From Geitlerinema sp. PCC 7407 (GTDB taxonomy: Bacteria > Cyanobacteriota > Cyanobacteriia > PCC-7407), in NCBI RefSeq assembly GCF_000317045.1, contig NC_019703.1, forward strand, positions 3,728,934-3,792,933: 64,000 bases of DNA, written 5' to 3'. Below, in pieces: positions 1-8,280 of the stretch. Positions within the stretch are counted from its first letter, which is position 1; every line of letters begins with the position of its first letter. The position numbers and the translations under genes were made by a program. Under the pieces are notes generated by a model. It did not search any database, was not told the DNA's origin, and saw only the letters and a program-made list of their open reading frames with translations.

Positions 1-151
1 AGAAAGCAGCAAAGGCTGAATTGGACTCAGTGGACCAAGATTGTTTTCCCATCCGAGTGTTTTAGGGGCAAGTTTACGGTGGTGGGGTTAGCGGCGATCG
101 CCTTCGCCAGGCGTCGCGCGATCGCGTTAGCCAGATATCATACATGAACTA

Positions 152-173
152 CCCCGGCCTAAGAGGCCTGAGG
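152..173. repeat. Right-end hairpin of the IS605-type element
   Basis: GGCCT (156-160) pairs with AGGCC (164-168) around a 3-base loop, with weaker flanking C/G pairs. The tnpB stop codon (159-161) lies inside the hairpin. This is where the TnpA-recognised right end and the 3' part of the TnpB guide RNA (omega RNA) are expected in this family. Confidence 0.6.
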
Positions 174-1397
174 TTTCTGTCGCTTCTTCGCCCCAAGTTG
201 CCGCATACTTCCGCACGCGGTAGAGCTTGACGACTCTGCGACTGAAGAGGCAAGTTCCTTACCCCTTGCCCAAGCCAGATTGACTTGGGCGGCATTAACA
301 TCTCGGTCCTCAACATGATTGCAGTGAGGATTGGCGCAAACATGCACCCGGTCAGACAAGGTCTTGGGGGTCAGTTCCCAGCACTTTACGCAGCGCTGAG
401 AGGGCTTTAGCTGCTGAGTGGGAGACTCGACATAGAATCCCCCGGCTTCAGCCAGCTTGTAGTCCAGGAACTGACCAATCATGCCAAAACCCACGGACAA
501 AATAGAGCGGTTAAGCCCTGCTTTTTGACGGGTCTTGGACTTGCCCTTGCGGGTCATGTTTTTGACGTTCAGTTTTTCACCGGCCACTAGGCTATTACGG
601 CTCACTATGTGGCTGGTGACTTGGTGAATCCAGTTCTCGCGCTGTCGGGCAACTTTGCGCTGTAGCTTCGAGACTTTTTGACGCTCACGCGTCCATCGGC
701 GAGAGGCTTTGATGCGCTTCGTTCGGTTGGGAGCGCGCTTGCGTCTGAGTTTCTTTGAGGCTTGCTTGACTTGGATGTCCCCTTGCCGGATGAACTCAGG
801 TTTGCTGATCTGCTCACCCGTGGATAGGGTGATGGCTTCTTTGCACCCCAGATCAATGCCAACAGAACCTTCTCCTGTAGACCGGGCTGGCTCACACTGC
901 ACGGTGATGGAGGCATACCATTTGCCGTGTCGCCAGAAGATCGTGCAGGTGGTGGGTTTGCCCCAGGTCCGAGCTTGTCCCCGCATCTTCAGGCTGCCAA
1001 GGTTGCTCAGGTTGAGAGAACCATGCAATCCACTAGTTTCGGCTTTCCAACCGGACTTGCAGGGATAGGTCCAGCCTGCATAGCGGCGGGACGCTTTGAA
1101 GCGGGGATATCCACCCAGTTTTTTGAAGAATCTCTGAAAGGCAAGGTCGACTCGCTTGAGGGTGGCTTGGAGAGCATGGGAGCCTAGCTCTTTGTACTCT
1201 GGCCACACTTCTTTGAAGGCGGGTAGGCTGTTTTGCTGCTCAAAGTAGTCAACGGCGTGGTTGAACTTCTGATACTGGGTTTTGCGGTTGGCTAACGCGG
1301 CGTTGTACAACCCACAGTGCAGTTTCCGCCAGTAGTGGAGTGTGGACTCCTGCTGACGGGTGGGATAAAGCCGGTAGGTGATACGACGTGTTAGCAT
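159..1397 (-). CDS. tnpB: RNA-guided endonuclease TnpB, IS605 type
   Basis: A 412-residue TnpB/OrfB. The RuvC-like residues are visible: Asp in GIDLGCKEAI, Glu in GEKLNVKNMT and Asp in the C-terminal DRDVNAAQ. A four-ligand zinc-binding segment (CVKC, then CANPHC) precedes the last Asp. TnpB proteins are transposon-encoded nucleases guided by an RNA from the element's right end. The N-terminal region (YRLYPTRQQE) is typical. It is divergent from tnpA and belongs to a different subfamily from the two tnpB copies near 48 and 51 kb. No frameshift or stop is visible, so it looks functional. Confidence 0.92.
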   Translation of the reverse strand: MLTRRITYRLYPTRQQESTLHYWRKLHCGLYNAALANRKTQYQKFNHAVDYFEQQNSLPAFKEVWPEYKELGSHALQATLKRVDLAFQRFFKKLGGYPRFKASRRYAGWTYPCKSGWKAETSGLHGSLNLSNLGSLKMRGQARTWGKPTTCTIFWRHGKWYASITVQCEPARSTGEGSVGIDLGCKEAITLSTGEQISKPEFIRQGDIQVKQASKKLRRKRAPNRTKRIKASRRWTRERQKVSKLQRKVARQRENWIHQVTSHIVSRNSLVAGEKLNVKNMTRKGKSKTRQKAGLNRSILSVGFGMIGQFLDYKLAEAGGFYVESPTQQLKPSQRCVKCWELTPKTLSDRVHVCANPHCNHVEDRDVNAAQVNLAWARGKELASSVAESSSSTACGSMRQLGAKKRQKPQAS

Positions 1398-1425
1398 TCT
1401 CTCAGCATAGCTTGCCTATAGGTTG

Positions 1426-1836
1426 ATGCAACCCAGCCACAGAAAAGGATCTCACTCTGTTTTTTCTATTTACCTACACCTGGTTTTTGTGACCAAATAC
1501 CGGCAAAAGGTGATTGATGACTCAATGCTGCAAACAATGACTGAGGTGTTTCAGCGAGTTTGTGTTGCTAACAAAAGCAAGGTGATTGAGATCAATGGGG
1601 AGCCTGACCATGTCCATCTTTTGCTTGACTTGCATCCAGATAACAACATTTCTCAGTTGGTTGCGAGCCTGAAGGGGGCGTCTAGTCGCATTGTCAGAAA
1701 ACAGCACTCGGAGCGGTTGGCAAGGTTTTACACAAAGCCTGTTTTTTGGTCGAGTTCTTACTATGTTTCTTCTGCGGGGGGCGCGCCGTTGGAGCGAATC
1801 AAGCAGTACATTGATGGGCAACCGGGGGTTAATTGA
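1426..1836 (+). CDS. tnpA: IS200-type Y1 transposase TnpA
   Basis: About 136 residues, the usual length of the Y1 transposase of IS200/IS605. The HUH metal motif is HVH near residues 63-65, and the catalytic Tyr lies in IKQYIDGQ near residue 129. The enzyme cuts and rejoins single-stranded ends. The ATG at 1426 is preferred over the TTG just before it. It is divergent from tnpB by 28 bp, so the promoters probably overlap. Confidence 0.92.
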   Translation: MQPSHRKGSHSVFSIYLHLVFVTKYRQKVIDDSMLQTMTEVFQRVCVANKSKVIEINGEPDHVHLLLDLHPDNNISQLVASLKGASSRIVRKQHSERLARFYTKPVFWSSSYYVSSAGGAPLERIKQYIDGQPGVN

Positions 1837-1872
1837 CTGTTTCCGCTTTGCTCCAACAGTCGCGCTATCCTT

Positions 1873-1895
1873 CCCCACCCTTAAGAGGGTTGGGG
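1873..1895. repeat. Left-end hairpin of the IS605-type element
   Basis: CCCCA-CCCT pairs with AGGG-T-TGGGG around a TAAG loop with one bulged base. It lies just after the tnpA stop, where the left end is expected. Its AAGAGG loop side resembles that of the right-end hairpin. Confidence 0.6.
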
Positions 1896-1914
1896 ACTGT
1901 CGCGGTTTAGTTCA

Positions 1915-2198
1915 CCTGTTTTTGTGGGCGATCGCCTGTAGCACCCTTGCGCCAGCCTGACTCGCAGACTCCAGAAACTTGAGCGAAGTTCCGCTGAAGT
2001 CCCGTTTAGAGCCCCTTTGGCAGCCCTCCCTTCACCCAAGCTTTGTTTGCCAAAGCAGAAGTTTAGCGGCTCTGTGAAGATCCCGTAATCACCCTGAAAT
2101 TCTCTACGGATTTGCTGAAAAGTTCCGTGGATCTTCTTGATACCGCCGCAAAAATAGCGGGCAGGATAGCAGTGTCGCAGTAAGGGGTGACAGCGCTC
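1915..2198. other. Intergenic region, no gene supported
   Basis: Between the IS left end and the Mo-nitro_C gene. An open frame runs on the minus strand but has no recognisable protein features. No convincing regulatory site was seen. Confidence 0.4.
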
Positions 2199-2570
2199 AT
2201 GAACCACTCTCACTACACGCCTCAAGACCTCGCCCTCTCCAGTTGGGTTTGGGTTCAGCGCCCCAGCGACCTGCCCCCCGTCCCTCAAGCCCCCCAAGCT
2301 ACAGCAATGTCTTTCGATTTACTCCATCCTCTTCGGCGATGGATCGATCGTTTCGAAATCCACGATCCGTCCGTTGCTCGCCTCATTTGCGAAAAGATTC
2401 CCTCTCAGTGCCCCTTTGAACGTGACATTACCCTCTGGGGTCACCGCATTCTCCACATTCCGCCCCTGTGCAAGCTCAATCCGCTCTACGAACAGGTCGT
2501 GAGCCTACGATTTCGAGCGCTCTGCTACCTCGCTGACGAGTGCGGCGAAGACGTCACCAGCTACTGCTAA
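2199..2570 (+). CDS. Mo-dependent nitrogenase C-terminal domain protein (orphan)
   Basis: About 123 residues. From about residue 40 onward it matches the small cyanobacterial family named after the Mo-nitrogenase C-terminus: LLHPLRRWIDRFEIHDP, then the Cys-rich SQCPFERD and the closing ADECGEDV. Despite the name, members are usually stand-alone proteins of unknown function in cyanobacteria, including non-fixers. No nif gene is in the window, so a role in nitrogen fixation is not implied. ATG 2199 is chosen over GTG 2187 because the AAGGGG stretch is too close to the GTG. A terminator follows at 2767. Confidence 0.75.
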   Translation: MNHSHYTPQDLALSSWVWVQRPSDLPPVPQAPQATAMSFDLLHPLRRWIDRFEIHDPSVARLICEKIPSQCPFERDITLWGHRILHIPPLCKLNPLYEQVVSLRFRALCYLADECGEDVTSYC

Positions 2571-2766
2571 ATAGGTCCTGCGCATTTGCTTATCGACTCA
2601 AAACTGCCCGCTTCATCGGTTATGAGTCAGCCACCCATATTTTGTTTAGCGTTTTGATTTCGTCGCGATCGCCCCATGAATCTCTGCGTTTAAACGCGAT
2701 CGCTTTTCTCTTTTGCTTCGAAGTTTGACTGTTCTGTCGGCACCATTGTTTGATTCCTCCAAACTC

Positions 2767-2798
2767 AAAACCTCCTGACCAACAGCCAGGAGGTTTTT
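2767..2798 (+). terminator. Rho-independent terminator
   Basis: AAAACCTCCTG (2767-2777) pairs with CAGGAGGTTTT (2787-2797) across a 9-base loop, ending in a five-T run and a T-rich stretch. It serves the upstream Mo-nitro_C gene. Confidence 0.8.
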
Positions 2799-3682
2799 CT
2801 TATCTTTTGTATTGCTTAAAGCGTTCAAAATAGCTAGTTTGCGAAGGCGACACTCAAAGCTTTAGCCCTAGAAACAAGTCGAAGTCAGTGCGTTATCAAG
2901 CCAAAAAAATTCGATTTTTGAATCAACTAAATTCAATTTTTCTGAGCTATTCAAGACTCACTAAGATTTTTTGGCAGTCAATTCCATCAAGAAATGCCCT
3001 TTTCAAGAAGTTCTTCCCTTCTCAAAAAGTCTATTTCTAGGTCAATTGGCTTTCATCTTGTGAGATCTATCTTAGATCTAGCGTTTTTTGATCCCGTTAT
3101 GGCTTGATTTTGCAAAAATTTTTAGAGGGCGATCGCCCACTTACAAAACAGTAAACTTTGGTATCAGACCCTTGATCTCTTCTTCAAAGGCCTTATAGTA
3201 GTAATTGAAGCTACAAAGCTTCCCTGGCAGATTTAACAGCCAAGTTCAAACTAAAACCAAAGAGGTAAAAAGCTGTTCCATTCGAATCTGTCTCGTTCCA
3301 AAGCAACAGCGTCCTTCTCGAACTCTAAATATTTCCTCAACTAAACCAGCGGGAGCAATGCATCGGGAAACTCAATTCATGAGTCTTTCATCCGAGTATC
3401 TCCAAACAAAGCGAATCCATGAGAGGAAATCAATTAGAAAGTAGACAAAAAGGGCGCTGTTGTCATTTTAAATAAATTACGTTTTTTGCTTTGTCATCCA
3501 GTGACAGAATAAGCAAATCTAAAATATTTTCTATTTATCCTTATCAATATTCCAAGATTGGGTTCAGGACCCACCAAGTCTTTCGATTTTTGCTGGCCGA
3601 TCGTTAGAAGCGATTGGACCTGCTGGATTGGGGTATGGTGGTATCTGCTTGATTCACGTTCCATCCCATCACGGCAAGTGCC
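2799..3682. other. AT-rich intergenic region without a recognised gene
   Basis: About 880 bases, clearly more AT-rich than the flanks, with only one HIP1 palindrome (near 3130) and several A/T runs. A plus-strand open frame at 3205-3444 has no ATG start, no clear SD and no family resemblance. The low GC suggests acquired DNA, a decayed gene, or long untranslated and promoter DNA. Confidence 0.5.
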
Positions 3683-4444
3683 ATGGCCATCATTGCCCTG
3701 AAAGCCTGGTATCTCCAGGAATATGAACCGGTACGGGATCTCGAAAAGCGCCCCCACGATCTGCGGCTGAGCAAGAGCAGTTTGCTAAAGTCAGCGCTGC
3801 GGGCAGATTTTTTGGAAGATGCCGCCGAAGTGAAGCGATCGCTCTGGTTTCAGCGCTATCTCGAAGGGGAAACGGTCGAGTTCTACATCGAAGGCAGCGG
3901 CGGCTACATCATCTCCAACGTGGACCTGATCAGCCACGAAATGTATTTCACCAAGCGTGAGGTGATGGCCCACCTAGAGCCGACGATTTTCCTGTGCTAC
4001 CAGACGGAGTATGAGGCCTCGAGCCAGGCGCTGCGATCGGTGCTGCAAAAGACCATCGAAGCCGTCAACAAGCGATCGCGGCTGCCCCTGAGCCTGGAGG
4101 AGTCCCACCGCCTCACCGACAGTCCAGTGCGCCTCCAGAGCTCTCTCATGCGCAAAATTCGCCAAAGCCTGCTTTTTGTGGGAGACGGCACCCCCATCAC
4201 TGGGATCGACGGCACGCCGCCCCAGCTCATTCCCAGCCCCAAGGTGTGCGTAGAGGTCGGCTATGCCCTTCAGTGCAAGCGGCCTGAGCAGGTGATTTTG
4301 GCCCAGATGGAGCGGCCCGAGCTGCCTGGTCAGTTCCCCTTTGATGTGCCGAGCCACAGCCGGGTGGTCTTTGGCAAGGAATCCGATCTACAAAAGACCT
4401 TGCCCTCGCTCATCCAGGCTCAGCTCCAGCGCTTTGGCCTCTAG
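3683..4444 (+). CDS. Conserved cyanobacterial protein with TIR-like C-terminal half
   Basis: 253 residues. The N-terminal 90 residues are unassigned (LEKRPHDLRLSKSSLLKSAL). From about residue 100 the order resembles TIR-like or nucleoside-deoxyribosyltransferase-like folds: a strand (TIFLCYQ), a helix (SQALRSVLQKTIEAVN), a second strand (SLLFVGDG), then SPKVCVEVGYAL, where Glu sits as in the ELGYA motif of CAP12-type TIR proteins. A PFDV segment and a terminal helix follow. It stands alone with no defence partner beside it, so a housekeeping role is possible. The fold call is by eye. Confidence 0.55.
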   Translation: MAIIALKAWYLQEYEPVRDLEKRPHDLRLSKSSLLKSALRADFLEDAAEVKRSLWFQRYLEGETVEFYIEGSGGYIISNVDLISHEMYFTKREVMAHLEPTIFLCYQTEYEASSQALRSVLQKTIEAVNKRSRLPLSLEESHRLTDSPVRLQSSLMRKIRQSLLFVGDGTPITGIDGTPPQLIPSPKVCVEVGYALQCKRPEQVILAQMERPELPGQFPFDVPSHSRVVFGKESDLQKTLPSLIQAQLQRFGL

Positions 4445-4548
4445 GGGCTGCCAGAAGGGGCCAATTTCGCCTGGGATCTGGCGCCATCCGTTATTTTCGG
4501 CGCCGGGCGGACCATAATAATCTCGACGAACTGCAAGGAAACGTTTCG

Positions 4549-4803
4549 ATGCCCAGAACTCCTACCGAATTTTCCGTGCATCTGCTCCTAGAGGGTGGTC
4601 ACCGGGAAGAAGTGCGTTTTCCCACGATTCAAGATTTTCAGAAGTGGTACACCAGTGAGGTAGCCCAGAAGTCGACGTCCGGCGACTTCGTCAGTGTGCC
4701 GATCAAGAATATTCAGGGCGAGTACATGGTGGTGCGCCCTTCCAAGATTTTGGCGATCCGAGTGGAACCTGTCTTCAGCTCTAGCGTCGAACGGTTTTCC
4801 TAG
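4549..4803 (+). CDS. Conserved hypothetical protein, 84 aa
   Basis: A small soluble protein with mixed strand/helix character: FSVHLLLEGG, then FPTIQDFQKWY, then VPIKNIQGEYMVVRP. No signal peptide or membrane segment. The pattern suggests a compact domain conserved in cyanobacteria, but no function is recognised. It starts 21 bp before mltA on the same strand and may be co-transcribed with it. Confidence 0.7.
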   Translation: MPRTPTEFSVHLLLEGGHREEVRFPTIQDFQKWYTSEVAQKSTSGDFVSVPIKNIQGEYMVVRPSKILAIRVEPVFSSSVERFS

Positions 4804-4823
4804 AGCGTTGGCGTTGAGTTGCT

Positions 4824-5978
4824 ATGAGAATGCTAATTGGTGCGGGGTTGGGCTTGGTCTGGATGGTTGCGCCGGCGATCGCCCAACCGGCCAATTTGCC
4901 GCTGCGGCCGCTGGCGTCACCCCAGGCTTCAGCGACGCTGGGCCTAGATGAGCAGCTTTGGGGGTCTTCGGCTGGGGCGGGCGATCGCGCTGCCCTGATC
5001 GCAGCGATCGACCACAGCTTGGCATACTTGCGATCGCCCAAGGCCGCCGAGGCGTATGCCCGCTACCCCGTGCCGGGTGTCACGCGCGATCGCGTCCAGC
5101 GAAGCCTCGTGCGGTTTCGGGAGCTGCTGCGCACGACCCGCTCTGCCCAAGAGCTCCAGGCGGCGGTGCGGCGTGAGTTTGTGCTCTACGAATCCGTGGG
5201 CAAAGACGGCCAGGGGACTGTCGCCTTTACGGGGTACTTTGAGCCGACCTACGTTGCGAGCCGCGTCCCCACCGAGGCCTTTCGCTACCCGCTCTATCGC
5301 CTGCCGCCCAATCTCGGCCAGTGGCCCAAGCCTCACCCCACCCGATATCAGCTCGAGGGCCCCAATGGCCTGCAAGGTGCCCAGGGCCGGCTCAAAGGGC
5401 TAGAAATCGTGTGGCTGCGCGATCGCCTCGAAGCCTTTTTGATCCAGGTGCAGGGCTCGGCGCGCCTCCAGATGACCGACGGCACCACCATGACCGTGGG
5501 CTACGCAGGCCGCACCGACTACCCCTACAGCAGCATCGGGCGAGAGCTGGTCAACGACGGCAAGGTCCGCCTCGAAGACCTGACGCTGCCGGTCCTGATT
5601 AGCTATTTTCAGCAAAATCCGGCGGCGCTCAATTTCTATTTGCCGCGCAACCGGCGCTTTGTCTTTTTCAAAGAAACCAACGGCGCCCCGGCCACCGGCA
5701 GCCTAAGCGTCCCTGTCACCGCAGAGCGCTCGATCGCCACAGACAAGTCTCTGATGCCGCCGGGCGCCCTGGCTCTGATTCACACCGAGATTCCGCCGGC
5801 TTCTGGCGCTGAGGCAGCGCAGGGACCTGTGAGCCGATTTGTCCTCGACCAAGACACGGGTGGCGCCATCCAGGGGGCGGGGCGCGTGGATATTTTCATG
5901 GGAACGGGTCAGCAGGCAGGCGATCGCGCGGGTCTGATCAACGGCACCGGCCAACTCTACTACCTGCTGCTCAAGTAA
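4824..5978 (+). CDS. mltA: Membrane-bound lytic murein transglycosylase A
   Basis: 384 residues with a signal peptide (about 1-20, ending AIAQP). The MltA domain follows (FTGYFEPTY near residue 134, LEIVWLRDRLEAFLIQVQGS). The C-terminal 3D domain ends in DTGGAIQGAGRVDIFMGTG; the Asp of the VDIF segment corresponds to the catalytic Asp of the family. It cleaves the MurNAc-GlcNAc bond of peptidoglycan, giving 1,6-anhydro ends. No lipobox Cys is seen, unlike E. coli MltA, so it is probably periplasmic or held by the uncleaved signal. Confidence 0.9.
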   Translation: MRMLIGAGLGLVWMVAPAIAQPANLPLRPLASPQASATLGLDEQLWGSSAGAGDRAALIAAIDHSLAYLRSPKAAEAYARYPVPGVTRDRVQRSLVRFRELLRTTRSAQELQAAVRREFVLYESVGKDGQGTVAFTGYFEPTYVASRVPTEAFRYPLYRLPPNLGQWPKPHPTRYQLEGPNGLQGAQGRLKGLEIVWLRDRLEAFLIQVQGSARLQMTDGTTMTVGYAGRTDYPYSSIGRELVNDGKVRLEDLTLPVLISYFQQNPAALNFYLPRNRRFVFFKETNGAPATGSLSVPVTAERSIATDKSLMPPGALALIHTEIPPASGAEAAQGPVSRFVLDQDTGGAIQGAGRVDIFMGTGQQAGDRAGLINGTGQLYYLLLK

Positions 5979-6310
5979 TGGGCGTAAAACAACCCCCTGA
6001 GGACTGATCCACAAAACTCGCAAAAGATCGTTACGATCGCAGGAACCCCTAGCATGGCCTCTTCCAAGGCCAATACTAGGGAAAACCCAGGTGGAGTTGT
6101 AGAATGGTTTTTTGCTCCTCAGAGCAGAATCCAGCGCGCGATCGCCTTCTTCTCGAAGATGGGTCCGATCGCCCCTTTACCTGATTTTCAAAACCCATTC
6201 CCAACGCACTGAGAGGCAGCTTCCGGGCCGCTCTCCGGGCCAACTGTTTTTGAACTTTTCGGTTTGATCCAGCCCAGCCCAAGCCCCGATGGCCTGCACC
6301 AGTCCTGCTT
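5979..6310. other. Intergenic region with an imperfect hairpin
   Basis: Holds CCCTAG (6047-6052) and CTAGGG (6076-6081) with nested GGCC pairs between them. It is followed by AAAA, not T, so it is a doubtful plus-strand terminator for mltA. The rest has no gene; the antiporter start lies at its right edge. Confidence 0.4.
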
Positions 6311-8236
6311 ATGGAAGAAGTTCCTTTTAATACAACCCTGCTAATAGTTTTGGCCGTTTTGGCAGGGACAGCAGCCCAAGTCATGGCTGGCTTCCTGAAA
6401 GTCCCCAGCATCGTTTTTCTGCTGATGTTTGGGATTTTGCTGGGGCCGGATGGCCTTGGCATCCTGCATCCCAACCTCCTGGGCGGCGGCCTCGAAGTGA
6501 TCGTGGCTCTTTCCGTGGCCCTGATTTTGTTTGAGGGCGGGCTCAACCTAGAGTTGCGCGACATTGGTCGCGTCTCAGGCAGCCTGCGCAATTTGGTCAC
6601 TATCGGCACCCTCGTCACGCTCATCGGGGGCGGCATGGCGGCCCACTGGCTCAGTGAGTTTCCCTGGCCGATCGCCTTTCTGTATGCGTCGCTGGTGGTG
6701 GTGACAGGTCCAACGGTCACGGGCCCGCTGCTAAAGCAAGTCAACGTCGATCGCCAAGTTTCTGCGCTGATCGAGGGAGAAGGCGTCCTGATCGACCCCG
6801 TCGGCGCCATCTTGGCGGTGGTCGTGCTCGACATCATTCTCAACGGGGACGCCGACCCTTGGTTTGTGATCAGCGGCCTGGTGGTGCGCCTCAGCATTGG
6901 GGGCGCGATCGGCGTTGTGGGCGGCTGGCTGCTGGGCTTCATCCTCAAGCGCGTGACGTTCCTCTCAGAGGATCAGCGCAACCTGATTGCTCTGGCAGGG
7001 CTATGGGGAATTTTTGGGCTGGCCCAGAGCATCCGCAGCGAGTCGGGCCTGATGGCGACGGTGGTCTCAGGGATCGTGGTGCGGGCCTCCTCAGTCCCTG
7101 ACGAGCGCCTGCTGAGACGGTTTAAGGGCCAGCTCACCATCTTGGCCATCTCGGTTCTATTTATTTTGCTGTCGGCAGATTTGTCGATCGCCAGTTTGTT
7201 TGCCCTGGGATGGGGCGGTATTTTGGCGGTGCTGGCGCTGATGTTTGTGGTGCGACCGATCAACGTCTGGATCTGCACCTGGAATAGCGGCCTAAATTGG
7301 CGTCAAAAGGCTTTTTTGGCCTGGATTTCTCCCCGAGGGATTGTTTCTGCCTCAGTTTCTTCGCTGTTCGCGATTTTGCTGACGGAGCGGGGCATTAACG
7401 GGGGCGACTCGATTAAGGCGCTGGTGTTTTTGACGATCATTTTGACGGTGTTTGTCCAGGGTCTGACGGCGGCCTCGGCCGCTAAGCTGCTGCACATCAC
7501 CTCAACCGAGGTGACGGGGGCAGTGATCGTCGGCTCGAATCCTCTCAGTCGGCTCATCGGGCGACTGTTTCAGGAGCGGGGGGAGTCGGTGGTGATCATC
7601 GACACCGACCCAGAGGCCTGCGAGAAGGCAACACAGGAAAATCTGCGGGCCGTGGCGAGCAGCGCTCTAGACACAGACGTCCTAGAGGAGGTGGGGCTAG
7701 CGTCAGTCGGCACTTTCTTGGCGATGACGAGCAATGCTGAAGTGAATCTGGTGCTGGCTCAGCGAGCAGCAGAGGAGTTCAAGCCGCCTCGGGTGCTGGC
7801 CTGTTTCTCGAGCGAGGCGCAAAACGGCCAGGGCAATGGCAAAACCGTGCAGCAGGCCTTTGGGCCTCAAGTGACGCTCAAGACCTGGAACCAGTACCTG
7901 AGCGATCGCGATGTGAAGCTGGGAGAAACCCTGCTGCGAGAGCCGGGGCTGGAGTTCCAGCAGGCCCACTTGCAGGCGCTGATCCGGGCAGCCGAGCTAA
8001 CGCCGCTGCTGGTGGAGCGCGACGGTCACCTGCAAGTGGCGGCGGTCGGCGACGACTGGAAGGCGGGCGATCGCATTATTTATCTGCTCCACGATCCCAC
8101 GCCCAAGCTGCTCAAGCGGCTCTCGGGGGGCAGCCAAGGGCCTCTGACCGTCGAAAAGCTCCCGGAAGTCGAAGAGGTGCCGATTCCCAGCAATGGCGGC
8201 GTGCCGTCCGCACCGGCCAAGCAGTCCTTGGCCTAG
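6311..8236 (+). CDS. CPA1-type cation:proton antiporter with TrkA-N domain
   Basis: 641 residues. The N-terminal 390 or so form many membrane segments typical of Na+/H+ exchangers, with ALILFEGGLNLEL, the GPTVTGPLL loop and EGVLIDPVGAI, which carries the acidic transport residues. From about residue 395 a Rossmann TrkA-N-like domain follows (GAVIVGSNPLSRLIG, then VVIIDTDPEAC), then a C-terminal region resembling a regulatory ligand-binding module. It probably exchanges Na+ or K+ for H+ at the plasma membrane in salt and pH homeostasis. Which NhaS paralogue it matches cannot be said. Confidence 0.88.
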   Translation: MEEVPFNTTLLIVLAVLAGTAAQVMAGFLKVPSIVFLLMFGILLGPDGLGILHPNLLGGGLEVIVALSVALILFEGGLNLELRDIGRVSGSLRNLVTIGTLVTLIGGGMAAHWLSEFPWPIAFLYASLVVVTGPTVTGPLLKQVNVDRQVSALIEGEGVLIDPVGAILAVVVLDIILNGDADPWFVISGLVVRLSIGGAIGVVGGWLLGFILKRVTFLSEDQRNLIALAGLWGIFGLAQSIRSESGLMATVVSGIVVRASSVPDERLLRRFKGQLTILAISVLFILLSADLSIASLFALGWGGILAVLALMFVVRPINVWICTWNSGLNWRQKAFLAWISPRGIVSASVSSLFAILLTERGINGGDSIKALVFLTIILTVFVQGLTAASAAKLLHITSTEVTGAVIVGSNPLSRLIGRLFQERGESVVIIDTDPEACEKATQENLRAVASSALDTDVLEEVGLASVGTFLAMTSNAEVNLVLAQRAAEEFKPPRVLACFSSEAQNGQGNGKTVQQAFGPQVTLKTWNQYLSDRDVKLGETLLREPGLEFQQAHLQALIRAAELTPLLVERDGHLQVAAVGDDWKAGDRIIYLLHDPTPKLLKRLSGGSQGPLTVEKLPEVEEVPIPSNGGVPSAPAKQSLA

Positions 8237-8280
8237 GGAGTGCAGACGCTTTTGTCCTGAACCGGCCCTTCACTTCTAAG

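Larger units (their letters stand above)
145..1914. mobile_element. IS605-type element (IS200/IS605 family), divergent tnpB and tnpA
   Basis: Two divergent genes 28 bp apart, a Y1 HUH transposase and a TnpB nuclease, are bracketed by subterminal hairpins at 152-173 and 1873-1895. The heptamer TGAACTA (145-151) recurs inverted as TAGTTCA (1908-1914), so the ends probably lie at or just beyond these. IS200/IS605 elements move as single-stranded circles, lack classical inverted repeats and make no target duplication, so the hairpins are the expected end signals. Exact cleavage positions cannot be read from one copy. Both genes are full length, so the element may be active. Confidence 0.85.

Noticed and set aside
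1881-2297. 138-codon minus-strand open frame beside the IS left end
   Set aside because: It runs across the IS end and antisense into the Mo-nitro_C gene; no protein features.
3205-3444. 79-codon plus-strand open frame in the AT-rich gap
   Set aside because: No ATG start or SD, biased composition and no family resemblance.
6047-6081. Hairpin after mltA as a terminator
   Set aside because: Followed by AAAA rather than T on the plus strand and stem interrupted; noted in the gap entry only.
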